Positions 7,182 through 13,672 of a stretch of DNA of 23,479 nucleotides are shown here, one piece after another (the first letter of the stretch is position 1; each line of letters opens with the position of its first letter). The DNA lies in assembly GCA_030612495.1 (NCBI GenBank), contig JAUWNT010000010.1, positions 1-23,479 of the forward strand, read 5' to 3'. Under the pieces are notes generated by a model. The model saw only the letters and a program-made list of their open reading frames with translations, had not been told where the DNA came from and made no database searches. Source of the stretch: Candidatus Aminicenantota bacterium (GTDB lineage: Bacteria; Acidobacteriota; Aminicenantia; UBA2199). Both the position numbers and the translations under genes were made by a program.

Positions 7182-8090
7182 ATGAATCAAATTAAAACTT
7201 TAAAAGAATTAGAAAAATTGGTTAAAAAAAAATCAACACCAAAAATGACTGTTGCATTTGCTCATGATATAGATACTATAATATCAGTAGAAAGAGCAGT
7301 AAAGGAAAAAATCGTTGAAGCAATCTTAATAGGAGATAAAAGAATAATTCACGAAAGATGTAAAGAGTTAAATATCTCTCCTGACATATTTAAAATCATC
7401 CATGAACCAGATGAAAAGAAAAGCGGTGACCTTGCAGTGAGGATGATCATTGAAAAAAAAGCCAGTGCACTAATGAAAGGTTTGATATCAACCCCATATT
7501 TTCTTAAACCAATATTAAACAAAGAATACGGTTTAATAAAAAAGGGAACTATTCTTTCACATTCTGCTATAATAGAAATACCAACATATGATAAATTATT
7601 AATTGTTTCAGATGTTGCAATGATCCCTCACCCAGATTTAAACCAAAAAATCCAGATGATAAACTTTAATGTTCATAAGATTGCTAAGACATTAGGTATT
7701 GAAAACCCAAAAGTTGCAATAATTGCAGCAAACGAAAAAGTTTCAGAGAAAATGCCAGCCACTATTGACGCTGCAATTTTATCTAAAATGGCAGAAAGAA
7801 AACAGATAAAAGGAGCAATTGTTGATGGGCCGCTTGCTTTGGATGTTGCAATTTCAAAAAAAGCATGTGATATCAAGGGACTAAAAACACCTATTAATGG
7901 TCAAGCTGATATTTTAATTTTCTCAAGCATAGAAACAGGGAATGTTTTTTATAAATCAACAACAATTCTGGGTAAAGGTAAACTCGCGGGAATTGTTACA
8001 GGAGCACCATTCCCAGCAGTATTGACATCTAGAGCAGATGATGAAGATTCAAAATATTATTCAATTGTTTTAGCTTCAGCATTAGCGTAA
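7182..8090 (+). CDS. ptb: Phosphate butyryltransferase
   Basis: Transfers the acyl group of butyryl-CoA to phosphate, supplying butyrate kinase. An in-frame ATG lies upstream at 7137 inside buk, but ATG 7182 is preceded by AAGGAGA (7170-7176), so I take 7182 (302 residues, MNQIKTLKELEKLVKKK). PTA_PTB family features: FAHDIDTIISVERAVKEKIVEAILIG, MKGLISTPYFLKPILNKEYG, ILSHSAIIEIP, VSDVAMIPHPDL, VDGPLALDVAISKKAC and a C-terminal GAPFPAVLTSRAD. Length and domain order are normal. Specificity for butyryl over acetyl is inferred from the buk neighbour. Confidence 0.92.
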   Translation: MNQIKTLKELEKLVKKKSTPKMTVAFAHDIDTIISVERAVKEKIVEAILIGDKRIIHERCKELNISPDIFKIIHEPDEKKSGDLAVRMIIEKKASALMKGLISTPYFLKPILNKEYGLIKKGTILSHSAIIEIPTYDKLLIVSDVAMIPHPDLNQKIQMINFNVHKIAKTLGIENPKVAIIAANEKVSEKMPATIDAAILSKMAERKQIKGAIVDGPLALDVAISKKACDIKGLKTPINGQADILIFSSIETGNVFYKSTTILGKGKLAGIVTGAPFPAVLTSRADDEDSKYYSIVLASALA

Positions 8091-8120
8091 TTAAACCTTA
8101 TAATTAAAATCAGGATATTA

Positions 8121-8741
8121 TTATATAAAACCTTTAATTATTAAAAATCCACTAATTAAAAGTATTGTAAATAATATAGCAAGCCAATTGAAATACTTAT
8201 CAATAAACTTTTTTATGGGTTCTCCAAAGTAATAAATAAGAAACGAAACAATAAAAAATCTTGCTCCTCTTGAAATTACAGATGCAATCATAAAAGTAAC
8301 AAAATTTATATTAAAAGCACCTGATGATATTGTAAAAACTTTGTAAGGAATTGGAGTAAAACCAGCAGTAAAAACAATCCAAAAGCCATATTTATTATAT
8401 TGAACCTGCACCAATCTAAAAAGCTTCTCAGAAAAACCAGGGACATTGCTATAAAAAAATTGAGCAAAACTTGAATATATATCAGCACCACCCCACCACA
8501 GATAATGACCTATAAAATAACCAAAGGCTCCACCAATTGCAGAACCAGCTGTGACTGTGAGAACAAGTTTAAACCACTTTTTTCTATATCCAATAACCAA
8601 TGGAATTAAAAGCACATCAGGTGGTATGGGGAAAAAGCTACTCTCTGCAAATGCAAATATAAATAAAGCATACCGGGCAGATGGTTTTTCAGCCCAGCTC
8701 AGAACCCAGTCATATAGCTTTCTAATAAAATTAAATCCCAT
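8121..8741 (-). CDS. VTT/DedA-type (YqaA-like) membrane protein
   Basis: 206 residues, polytopic inner-membrane protein of the SNARE-associated/VTT (DedA) superfamily; members are linked to lipid scrambling or undecaprenyl-phosphate recycling, but this branch (YqaA-like) is uncharacterised. Seen: a re-entrant motif FAESSFFPIPPDVLLIPL near residue 31, GSAIGGAFGYFIGHYLW, the second half motif GFTPIPYKVFTISSGAFN, and a terminal hydrophobic helix. The ATG at 8741 overlaps the surE stop by 11 bases; a TTG one codon upstream is possible. Overlap indicates translational coupling with surE. Confidence 0.85.
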   Translation of the reverse strand: MGFNFIRKLYDWVLSWAEKPSARYALFIFAFAESSFFPIPPDVLLIPLVIGYRKKWFKLVLTVTAGSAIGGAFGYFIGHYLWWGGADIYSSFAQFFYSNVPGFSEKLFRLVQVQYNKYGFWIVFTAGFTPIPYKVFTISSGAFNINFVTFMIASVISRGARFFIVSFLIYYFGEPIKKFIDKYFNWLAILFTILLISGFLIIKGFI

Positions 8742-9498
8742 CAAATTCTCTGGATAACTCTTCCTTTAATTTTTTACTACAGTCTAAATTATATTTTATT
8801 AGACTCACTGAAATATATCCATTTTTTACTGCCCATACATCTGTTCCTTTTTCTCCCTTATAAGTCGGATTCCCTGTACCAATCCAGTAATATTTCCTTC
8901 CTCTCGGATCCTTATCTTCTATTATATCCGGCTTATATGCTTTCATTCCAGGAGATGTAATCAATATTTTCCCATTATTATTATAAGGTATATTCACATT
9001 ATAAATAACATCACTCTTCTTGAACTGCATTATTTTTTTTAAAATCCTTTTTGTAATTTCAGCACTATCTTCTATATTATACTTTTCAATACCTTTTCTA
9101 CTTTTATCTGACATAAGAGAAACAGCCATTGAAGGAATATTAAATAAATAGCCTGAAAATGCACCTCCAACTGTCCCTGAAAAATATATATCCTCTGAGA
9201 TATTTTCGCCTAAATTCATTCCGGAAATAATGAAATCAGGAGGTTCAGGCAATACCTTCATAATTGCAACATTAATGCAATCAACAGGTGTACCACTCAC
9301 TGAGTAAATATTCTCCTCAATACAATTTATCTTTAAGACTTGATTTAAAGTCAATGCCATGCTTATTGCACTTCTTTCTCTATCTGGAGCTACAATATAA
9401 ACATTATATTCTTTAGAAAGAGACTCCTTTAAATATAAAATGCCCTTTGATAAATATCCATCATCATTTGTTAACAATATAGTTTTCATATTTTTCAA
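8731..9498 (-). CDS. surE: 5'/3'-nucleotidase SurE
   Basis: Metal-dependent nucleoside monophosphatase of stationary-phase survival. Seen: TILLTNDDG (Asp-Asp metal ligands), VAPDRERSAISMALTL, the VSGTPVDCINVA loop, PDFIISGMNLGENISEDIYFSGTVGGA (Asn ligand and substrate loop). Length about 255 is normal. Two starts are possible: TTG 9498, nine bases after AAAGGA, or ATG 9489, which gives the classic MKTILLTNDDG N-terminus but has poorer ribosome-site spacing; I list the longer form. It lies 45 bases after tRNA-Pro and overlaps the VTT gene. Confidence 0.93.
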   Translation of the reverse strand: MKNMKTILLTNDDGYLSKGILYLKESLSKEYNVYIVAPDRERSAISMALTLNQVLKINCIEENIYSVSGTPVDCINVAIMKVLPEPPDFIISGMNLGENISEDIYFSGTVGGAFSGYLFNIPSMAVSLMSDKSRKGIEKYNIEDSAEITKRILKKIMQFKKSDVIYNVNIPYNNNGKILITSPGMKAYKPDIIEDKDPRGRKYYWIGTGNPTYKGEKGTDVWAVKNGYISVSLIKYNLDCSKKLKEELSREFDGI

Positions 9499-9543
9499 TT
9501 AAAAGTATCCTTTAAAATTAATCTGTAAATTTAAAATAAAAAA

Positions 9544-9620
9544 TGGTCGGGACGAGCGGATTCGAACCACCGACCACACGCACCCCAAGCGTGTACGCTA
9601 CCAGACTGCGCCACGTCCCG
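9544..9620 (-). tRNA. tRNA-Pro (GGG)
   Basis: On the minus strand a 77-base cloverleaf: acceptor CGGGACG / CGTCCCG, D stem GCGC/GCGT, anticodon stem CACGC/GCGTG with loop TTGGGGT (anticodon GGG, G37), T arm GGTGG-TTCGAAT-CCGCT, discriminator A, CCA encoded. It begins seven bases after the MerR-type gene stop and ends 45 bases before surE, all on one strand. No promoter fits in the gap, so it is probably processed from a longer transcript. Confidence 0.97.
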
Positions 9621-9627
9621 AATAAGT

Positions 9628-9990
9628 TTAATTTTTACCATTTTTATCAATAATTGTCAATATTTCTTTTAAACCGGTTTTAATAGATTTCAATTTATCA
9701 TCACCCAATTTTACAGATCTTTTAATGTTTACATCAGAAACCCCACAATCATTTTGAATTATCTCTTTAATCTTCGATTTTTTTAATTTCTCAATAATCA
9801 ACAATTGTTTTATCTTAAATATCACTTCAATATCTCTTCTTGTATAAAACTTTTCACCCATCTTATTAATAACAGGTTTTATTGCACCAAATTCTTTTTC
9901 CCAATAATCAAGAACTTTACCATCTAAGCTTGTAATATTTATTGCTTCCTTTCTTTTAAAAGTCAATTTGTCAGGTATATTAAAATCCAT
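9628..9990 (-). CDS. MerR-family HTH transcriptional regulator (short form)
   Basis: 120 residues. The N-terminal part carries the MerR winged-helix pattern: INITSLDGKVLDYWEKEFGAI (recognition helix with the Leu-x-Tyr/Trp-E-x-x-F/G signature) and FYTRRDIEVIFKIKQLL (wing and following helix). The rest is a short coiled helix with no effector-binding domain. Similar short MerR proteins encoded between ihfA and tRNA-Pro are known in Gram-negative genomes; here no ihfA is in view upstream. The gene, tRNA-Pro, surE and the VTT gene are co-directional. No strong ribosome site precedes ATG 9990. Confidence 0.8.
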   Translation of the reverse strand: MDFNIPDKLTFKRKEAINITSLDGKVLDYWEKEFGAIKPVINKMGEKFYTRRDIEVIFKIKQLLIIEKLKKSKIKEIIQNDCGVSDVNIKRSVKLGDDKLKSIKTGLKEILTIIDKNGKN

Positions 9991-10066
9991 TTTTTATCTG
10001 CTACATATTATACTACATTATAAGTTTATAAAAAAATATTATTTCTTTTATTCTTCAAATTTCCTA

Positions 10067-10095
10067 TTGAAAACATTATCATTTTTCTTTAAAAT
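10067..10095 (+). promoter_or_regulatory. Promoter of the cupin gene
   Basis: TTGAAA (10067-10072), 17 bases, TAAAAT (10090-10095). The predicted start near 10102 would leave a very short leader containing AAGGAG at 10103-10108, six bases before the ATG at 10115. Confidence 0.4.
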
Positions 10096-10114
10096 AGATT
10101 ATAAGGAGTGATTA

Positions 10115-10459
10115 ATGTTAGTAAAAAAATACGATGAGATCAAAAAAGAAAAGGTAAATACGGAAGGCGCATATGACGTATCAATTCGCTGGTTAATAGG
10201 TAAGGATTCTAAAGCACCTAATTTCTATTTAAGGTTATTTGAGATTGAACCTGGCGGACATACACCACTTCATACACACCCATGGGAACACGAAGTATAT
10301 ATACTTGAAGGAAATGGAAGATTAAACTCTAAGGGGAAATCAATTTCCTTTAAAAAGGGTTATTTTGCACTTATACTCCCAGATGAAGAACATCAATTTG
10401 AAAACACAGGTAATACTGCTCTTAAATTATTATGTATTATTCCGAAGCAAAAAAATTAA
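10115..10459 (+). CDS. Small single-domain cupin protein
   Basis: 114 residues forming one cupin barrel. Motif 1 is GGHTPLHTHPWEHEVYILEG with metal ligands His53, His55 and Glu60; motif 2 is GYFALILPDEEHQFENTG with ligand His93. All four usual metal ligands are present, so metal binding is likely. Such stand-alone cupins can be isomerases, dioxygenases or sugar-binding regulators, and nothing here picks one. It is a single-gene unit between divergent and convergent neighbours with its own promoter and ribosome site. Confidence 0.85.
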   Translation: MLVKKYDEIKKEKVNTEGAYDVSIRWLIGKDSKAPNFYLRLFEIEPGGHTPLHTHPWEHEVYILEGNGRLNSKGKSISFKKGYFALILPDEEHQFENTGNTALKLLCIIPKQKN

Positions 10460-10463
10460 TTTT

Positions 10464-10480
10464 AATTCTTAAAAAGAATT
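10464..10480. terminator. Weak bidirectional hairpin between convergent genes
   Basis: A perfect inverted repeat AATTCTT-AAA-AAGAATT lies just after the cupin stop and 21 bases from the stop of the convergent coiled-coil gene, followed by ATTTTCTCT on the plus strand. The stem is AT-rich and weak; position is the main support. Confidence 0.35.
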
Positions 10481-10501
10481 ATTTTCTCTATATTCTAAAT
10501 T

Positions 10502-11494
10502 CTATCCAGTCTTAATCTTAGATTCAAGTTCTATTAACTTTTTTTCAATATTGTCAATCTGAGAGTAAACATCTAAAAGCTCTTTATTTTCTACTCTATT
10601 AACAACAACCTCTTCTCCAATTTTTTCAAAAAGACTCTCCTCTTGCTTCTCTATTTCTTTTTTCTTTGTCTCTAAACCTTTCTTTTTCTTTTCTAAATCT
10701 CCTATTGTCTTATCAATTTCATTCTTTTTTGTTTTTTGTTCTTCTTTAAAAGATTTTATTCTATCATTGTACTCACTTGTTTTAGACTTAATTTCATCAA
10801 ATTTTTTCTTAGATATTTCTTTATCTCTATTTAAAGACTCCAATTTTTTAACTATTTCCGGGTCTTCAACTTTCAATTTCTTTATGTTTTTTTCAATCTC
10901 CTCTTTCTTTGCTTTCTTCTCTATATTAGATAAGTACTCATCTTTTTTTACTCTTTCAATTTCTTTCTCAGCATTCTTAATAGTTTTCTTATTTCTTATA
11001 CTTAACTTCTCTTCTTCCTTTACATCCTTTTCCTTTTTATTTAATTCATTCCCAATCTCTTTAAATTCCATATCAAAAGGCTTCCTTTCCTCTTCATTCT
11101 CTTTAATCTTTATTTCCTTATCTTTCTTGAAATTATCAAAATCTTTTTTAGATTTCTCAATTTTCGAATTCAAATCTTCAATTTCATTCAATACTTTACC
11201 TTCCTCACACTTCAATTTCTTAAGTCCATCTTTTATTTTATCAAGATTTGAAACTTCTATTTCCTTTTCCCATATACCTTCTCCAAGTTTTCTAATAAGA
11301 ACTGCCTTTTTCTCTTTTTCTTTATCTATTTTACCTTTAATCCTTGCCCTCTTAATTTTTTTCGTAATAAATGAAAAAAACTTCTTAATTCCGTTTCTTA
11401 CTCCCTTGTCTCTGATTAGAATAAAAATAATAAGAATTACAATAACTATAATAAGAAGCCAAAACACCCATATTGGAAGAGTTATACTTTCCAT
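10502..11494 (-). CDS. Membrane-anchored long coiled-coil protein
   Basis: 330 residues. One hydrophobic helix at residues 6-27 (PIWVFWLLIIVIVILIIFIL) is followed by a basic stretch (KKFFSFITKKIKRARIKGKI), which by the positive-inside rule puts the rest in the cytoplasm. Residues about 85-325 are almost continuous Lys/Glu heptad sequence predicted to form a long coiled coil, interrupted only briefly. I do not recognise a family. The ATG at 11494 is preceded by AAGGAGG (11500-11506). It lies downstream of the tail-anchored winged-helix-like gene on the same strand but has its own promoter-like boxes. It might be a scaffold at the membrane; that is inference only. Confidence 0.7.
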   Translation of the reverse strand: MESITLPIWVFWLLIIVIVILIIFILIRDKGVRNGIKKFFSFITKKIKRARIKGKIDKEKEKKAVLIRKLGEGIWEKEIEVSNLDKIKDGLKKLKCEEGKVLNEIEDLNSKIEKSKKDFDNFKKDKEIKIKENEEERKPFDMEFKEIGNELNKKEKDVKEEEKLSIRNKKTIKNAEKEIERVKKDEYLSNIEKKAKKEEIEKNIKKLKVEDPEIVKKLESLNRDKEISKKKFDEIKSKTSEYNDRIKSFKEEQKTKKNEIDKTIGDLEKKKKGLETKKKEIEKQEESLFEKIGEEVVVNRVENKELLDVYSQIDNIEKKLIELESKIKTG

Positions 11495-11511
11495 TTTTTA
11501 CCTCCTTTTTA

Positions 11512-11540
11512 ATAATATTAAAAAAAAATCAAATTTTCAA
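11512..11540 (-). promoter_or_regulatory. Promoter-like boxes before the coiled-coil gene
   Basis: Minus strand: TTGAAA (11535-11540), 17 bases, TATTAT (11512-11517). The predicted start near 11505 would coincide with the ribosome site, giving a very short leader, which makes the call uncertain. Confidence 0.35.
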
Positions 11541-11617
11541 CAGTAATTCAAATATAAATAAAATAAGTTTTTACCATTTTCAATACATCCATACTTTATT
11601 TACCTATTCTACTTTTT

Positions 11618-11893
11618 TTACTTTTTCATTAAATATATAAATATTATAATCAGAATTAAAAAGAGGATACTCATGCCCCATTTCACTCTATTTAACCGAA
11701 ATTTCATTAATTCCCTTTCATCAAGAAAAAATGTGTCGCCTCCTCCACTCAAAATCACTCTATTTTTTATAAGTCGTTTTGCAACTTGAGAATTATCTAC
11801 TTGTAATTCTACTAAAGATTTTGCAAGCTCAACAGAGCATGCCCCCTTTTCACGAAATTTACGAATTATCTTTTGCTGTTCAATAAGGTTCAT
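11618..11893 (-). CDS. Small tail-anchored protein with winged-helix-like N-terminal domain
   Basis: 91 residues. Residues 1-68 (IIRKFREKGACSVELAKSLVEL, then SQVAKRLIKNRVILSGGGDTFFLDERELMKF) show a helix-turn-helix followed by a beta hairpin with a Gly-Gly-Gly turn, as in a winged-helix DNA-binding fold. Residues 72-89 (WGMSILFLILIIIFIYLM) are one membrane helix ending in KK, a C-terminal tail anchor. The ribosome site GGAGA precedes ATG 11893. Function is not recognised; the domain could bind protein rather than DNA. It lies upstream of the N-anchored coiled-coil gene, on the same strand. Confidence 0.65.
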   Translation of the reverse strand: MNLIEQQKIIRKFREKGACSVELAKSLVELQVDNSQVAKRLIKNRVILSGGGDTFFLDERELMKFRLNRVKWGMSILFLILIIIFIYLMKK

Positions 11894-12056
11894 GCTTTAT
11901 CTCTCCTATTCACCAAAATTTTCTATTCATTATTTTATAACAATTAATAAATATTATCAAAAAAAATCCATACATTCTTTATACAATCCTGGTACAAACC
12001 CCAGATATCTTTCCCATCTTCTGTCAACTCCTCTACTCTATCTTTTAAATTTTCAC

Positions 12057-12085
12057 TTGACATATATGATTAATTTTGATAATCT
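12057..12085 (+). promoter_or_regulatory. Strong promoter of tRNA(CAT) and the downstream genes
   Basis: Consensus -35 TTGACA (12057-12062), 17 bases, -10 TAATCT (12080-12085). A start near 12092 lies eight bases before the tRNA. The rest of the gap 11894-12056 shows no other feature. Confidence 0.65.
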
Positions 12086-12099
12086 AAGCAATGAGGTAT

Positions 12100-12172
12100 G
12101 GGTCTATAGCTCAACGGCTAGAGCCACCGGCTCATAACCGGTAGGTTCCAGGTTCGAATCCTGGTAGGCCCA
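12100..12172 (+). tRNA. tRNA with CAT anticodon (elongator Met or Ile2)
   Basis: Cloverleaf: acceptor GGGTCTA / TAGGCCC (one T-G wobble), D stem GCTC/GAGC, anticodon stem ACCGG/CCGGT with loop CTCATAA (anticodon CAT), T arm CCAGG-TTCGAAT-CCTGG, discriminator A. The G1-C72 pair rules out initiator fMet. CAT is shared by elongator tRNA-Met and by tRNA-Ile2, whose C34 is modified to lysidine; the GGCTCATAACC context resembles Ile2 of some bacteria, but I cannot decide. Unlike the other two tRNAs here, CCA is not encoded. Confidence 0.93.
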
Positions 12173-12196
12173 ATTTGTCTTTGTAAAGGAGCTTTT

Positions 12197-12928
12197 TTGA
12201 AAGATGGTTTAGAATTATTATATACACTTCAGCAACAAGATGACAAAATAGCAAGAATTGAAAACATCCTACAAGAGATACCAATTGAAATAAAAAAATT
12301 AGAAAAAGAAAGGGATAATAAAGCAAGTATTGTTCAGGATACAAGAACTAAATTAGATCAAAATAAAAAACAAAGAGAAGAATTAGAAAAACAAATATTA
12401 CAAACAAAAGAAAAAATAAAAAAAAAAAAGGAACAATTAAATAAGGCCACAACAAACAAAGAATATCAAGGTTTCATAACAGAGATCAAATATGAAGAAG
12501 CTTCTATTACATCAATTGAAGAGAAAATTATTGAAAAAATGGTTGAATCTGACGAAATAATGCAAGAAATAAGAAAAAACGAATCTGAATACAATAAAAT
12601 TGCTAAAGAATACAATAAAAAAATAAAGGATTTCACAACAGATTTCAAATATCAAAAAGTAAAACTTGAAAAGGAAATAAAAAATAAAGCTGAGATTCAA
12701 TCTAAAGTCCAGGAAAAACTTCTAAAAATTTACAACAAACTTTTTACAAAAAAATCAGGTAAGGCAGTTTCATATGTGGAAACCTGTTTTTGTGGGATTT
12801 GTAATATGAAAATTAGACCACAGCTTTTAAGTGAAATAATTTCAAATAAAAAGCTTATTACATGCGAAAATTGTGGGAGGATTTTGTACAAAAAAATAGA
12901 AGAAGAAAATAATAAAGACCAAGCATAA
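12197..12928 (+). CDS. COG1579-type coiled-coil / C4 zinc-ribbon protein
   Basis: 243 residues. Residues 1-190 form a long helical hairpin coiled coil (LLYTLQQQDDKIARIE start, with a NKATTNKEYQGFITEIKYEE turn typical of the family); the C-terminal ribbon has Cys199-x2-Cys202 and Cys223-x2-Cys226, with an extra Cys197. Proteins of this family are proposed to bind nucleic acid or aid flagellar or ribosomal processes, but the role is unclear. The start is TTG 12197 with AAAGGAG (12185-12191). It begins 24 bases after the tRNA, so it probably shares that promoter, and ftsE follows. Confidence 0.85.
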   Translation: MKDGLELLYTLQQQDDKIARIENILQEIPIEIKKLEKERDNKASIVQDTRTKLDQNKKQREELEKQILQTKEKIKKKKEQLNKATTNKEYQGFITEIKYEEASITSIEEKIIEKMVESDEIMQEIRKNESEYNKIAKEYNKKIKDFTTDFKYQKVKLEKEIKNKAEIQSKVQEKLLKIYNKLFTKKSGKAVSYVETCFCGICNMKIRPQLLSEIISNKKLITCENCGRILYKKIEEENNKDQA

Positions 12929-12932
12929 AAAA

Positions 12933-12961
12933 TTGACGGTAACAATACATTGACTTATGAT
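12933..12961 (+). promoter_or_regulatory. Internal promoter of ftsEX
   Basis: TTGACG (12933-12938), 17 bases, TATGAT (12956-12961), within the 57-base gap before ftsE. The predicted start near 12968 leaves a leader of about 18 bases with AGGTGAT before TTG 12986. The -10 box overlaps the first of two TGATATCA palindromes. Confidence 0.55.
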
Positions 12962-12984
12962 ATCAAAAAAATTAGGTGATATCA
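12958..12984. repeat. Pair of identical TGATATCA palindromes in front of ftsE
   Basis: TGATATCA occurs at 12958-12965 and again at 12977-12984, 19 bases centre to centre. Each copy is a perfect palindrome; the first overlaps the -10 box, the second the ribosome site. They could be operator half-sites, or in read-through RNA they could pair and hide the ribosome site. Confidence 0.6.
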
Positions 12985-12985
12985 A

Positions 12986-13672
12986 TTGATTGGATTTTAC
13001 CACGTTTATAAACAATATGTAAAAGAAAGCTATGCAATCTATGATATTAACCTCTCTATAGAAAAGGGAGAATTTTATTTCTTAACAGGAGCATCAGGTG
13101 CAGGGAAAACAACACTCTTAAAACTGATTTATAAAGAAGAGTTGCCAACAAAAGGTCAAATTTTGATTGATTCGGTGAATATAAATCTAATTCCCAGAAA
13201 AAAACTCTATAAATTGCGAAGAAAAATCGGTATTGTTTTTCAGGATTTTAAGCTCCTCTATAACCGAACGGTTTACGAGAATATTGCAATACCACTGGTT
13301 GTAAGAGGCTATAGAAAATCTTACATAGATAAAATGGTTAAAAACAGTTTATCCCTTGTTGGATTGAATCATAGAAAAAATTATATAACTTCACATATAT
13401 CAGGCGGTGAACAACAGAGAGTTGCAATAGCAAGAGCAATAGCTGGGAACCCAATAATAATCATTGCAGATGAACCTACTGGCAATCTTGATACAGAACT
13501 TTCAATTGAAATCTTGAAAATTTTTGAAAAAATCAATAATAATGGTATTACGGTTTTAATAGCAACTCATGACAATAACCTAATAAGAATGTTTTCAAAA
13601 AAAACAATAGAGCTTAAACAAGGTAAACTTATTTCAAGCCCAACTAAAGAAAAACAACAATGGATTTATTAA
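12986..13672 (+). CDS. ftsE: Cell division ATP-binding protein FtsE
   Basis: 228-residue ABC ATPase of the FtsEX complex, which couples cytokinesis at the inner membrane to periplasmic peptidoglycan hydrolysis. Walker A GASGAGKT (35-42), Q-loop IGIVFQDFKLL (Gln86), signature SGGEQQRVAIARA (139-151), Walker B IIIIADEPTGNLD (157-169), H-loop ATHDNN (His195). The FQDFKLL and DEPTGNLD strings are typical of FtsE/LolD-type ATPases, and FtsX next door settles the identity. The start is TTG 12986 after AGGTGAT. It overlaps ftsX by 13 bases. Confidence 0.95.
   Translation: MIGFYHVYKQYVKESYAIYDINLSIEKGEFYFLTGASGAGKTTLLKLIYKEELPTKGQILIDSVNINLIPRKKLYKLRRKIGIVFQDFKLLYNRTVYENIAIPLVVRGYRKSYIDKMVKNSLSLVGLNHRKNYITSHISGGEQQRVAIARAIAGNPIIIIADEPTGNLDTELSIEILKIFEKINNNGITVLIATHDNNLIRMFSKKTIELKQGKLISSPTKEKQQWIY

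Noticed and set aside
10767..11546. Long open frame on the plus strand (259 codons) opposite the coiled-coil gene
   Set aside because: Its Ser/Phe/Leu-rich composition is the reverse complement of Lys/Glu codons; the minus-strand gene has a ribosome site, a sensible membrane anchor and heptads.
12100..12172. Initiator tRNA-fMet
   Set aside because: Initiators lack a 1-72 pair and have three G-C pairs next to the anticodon loop; this tRNA has G1-C72 and ACCGG/CCGGT.
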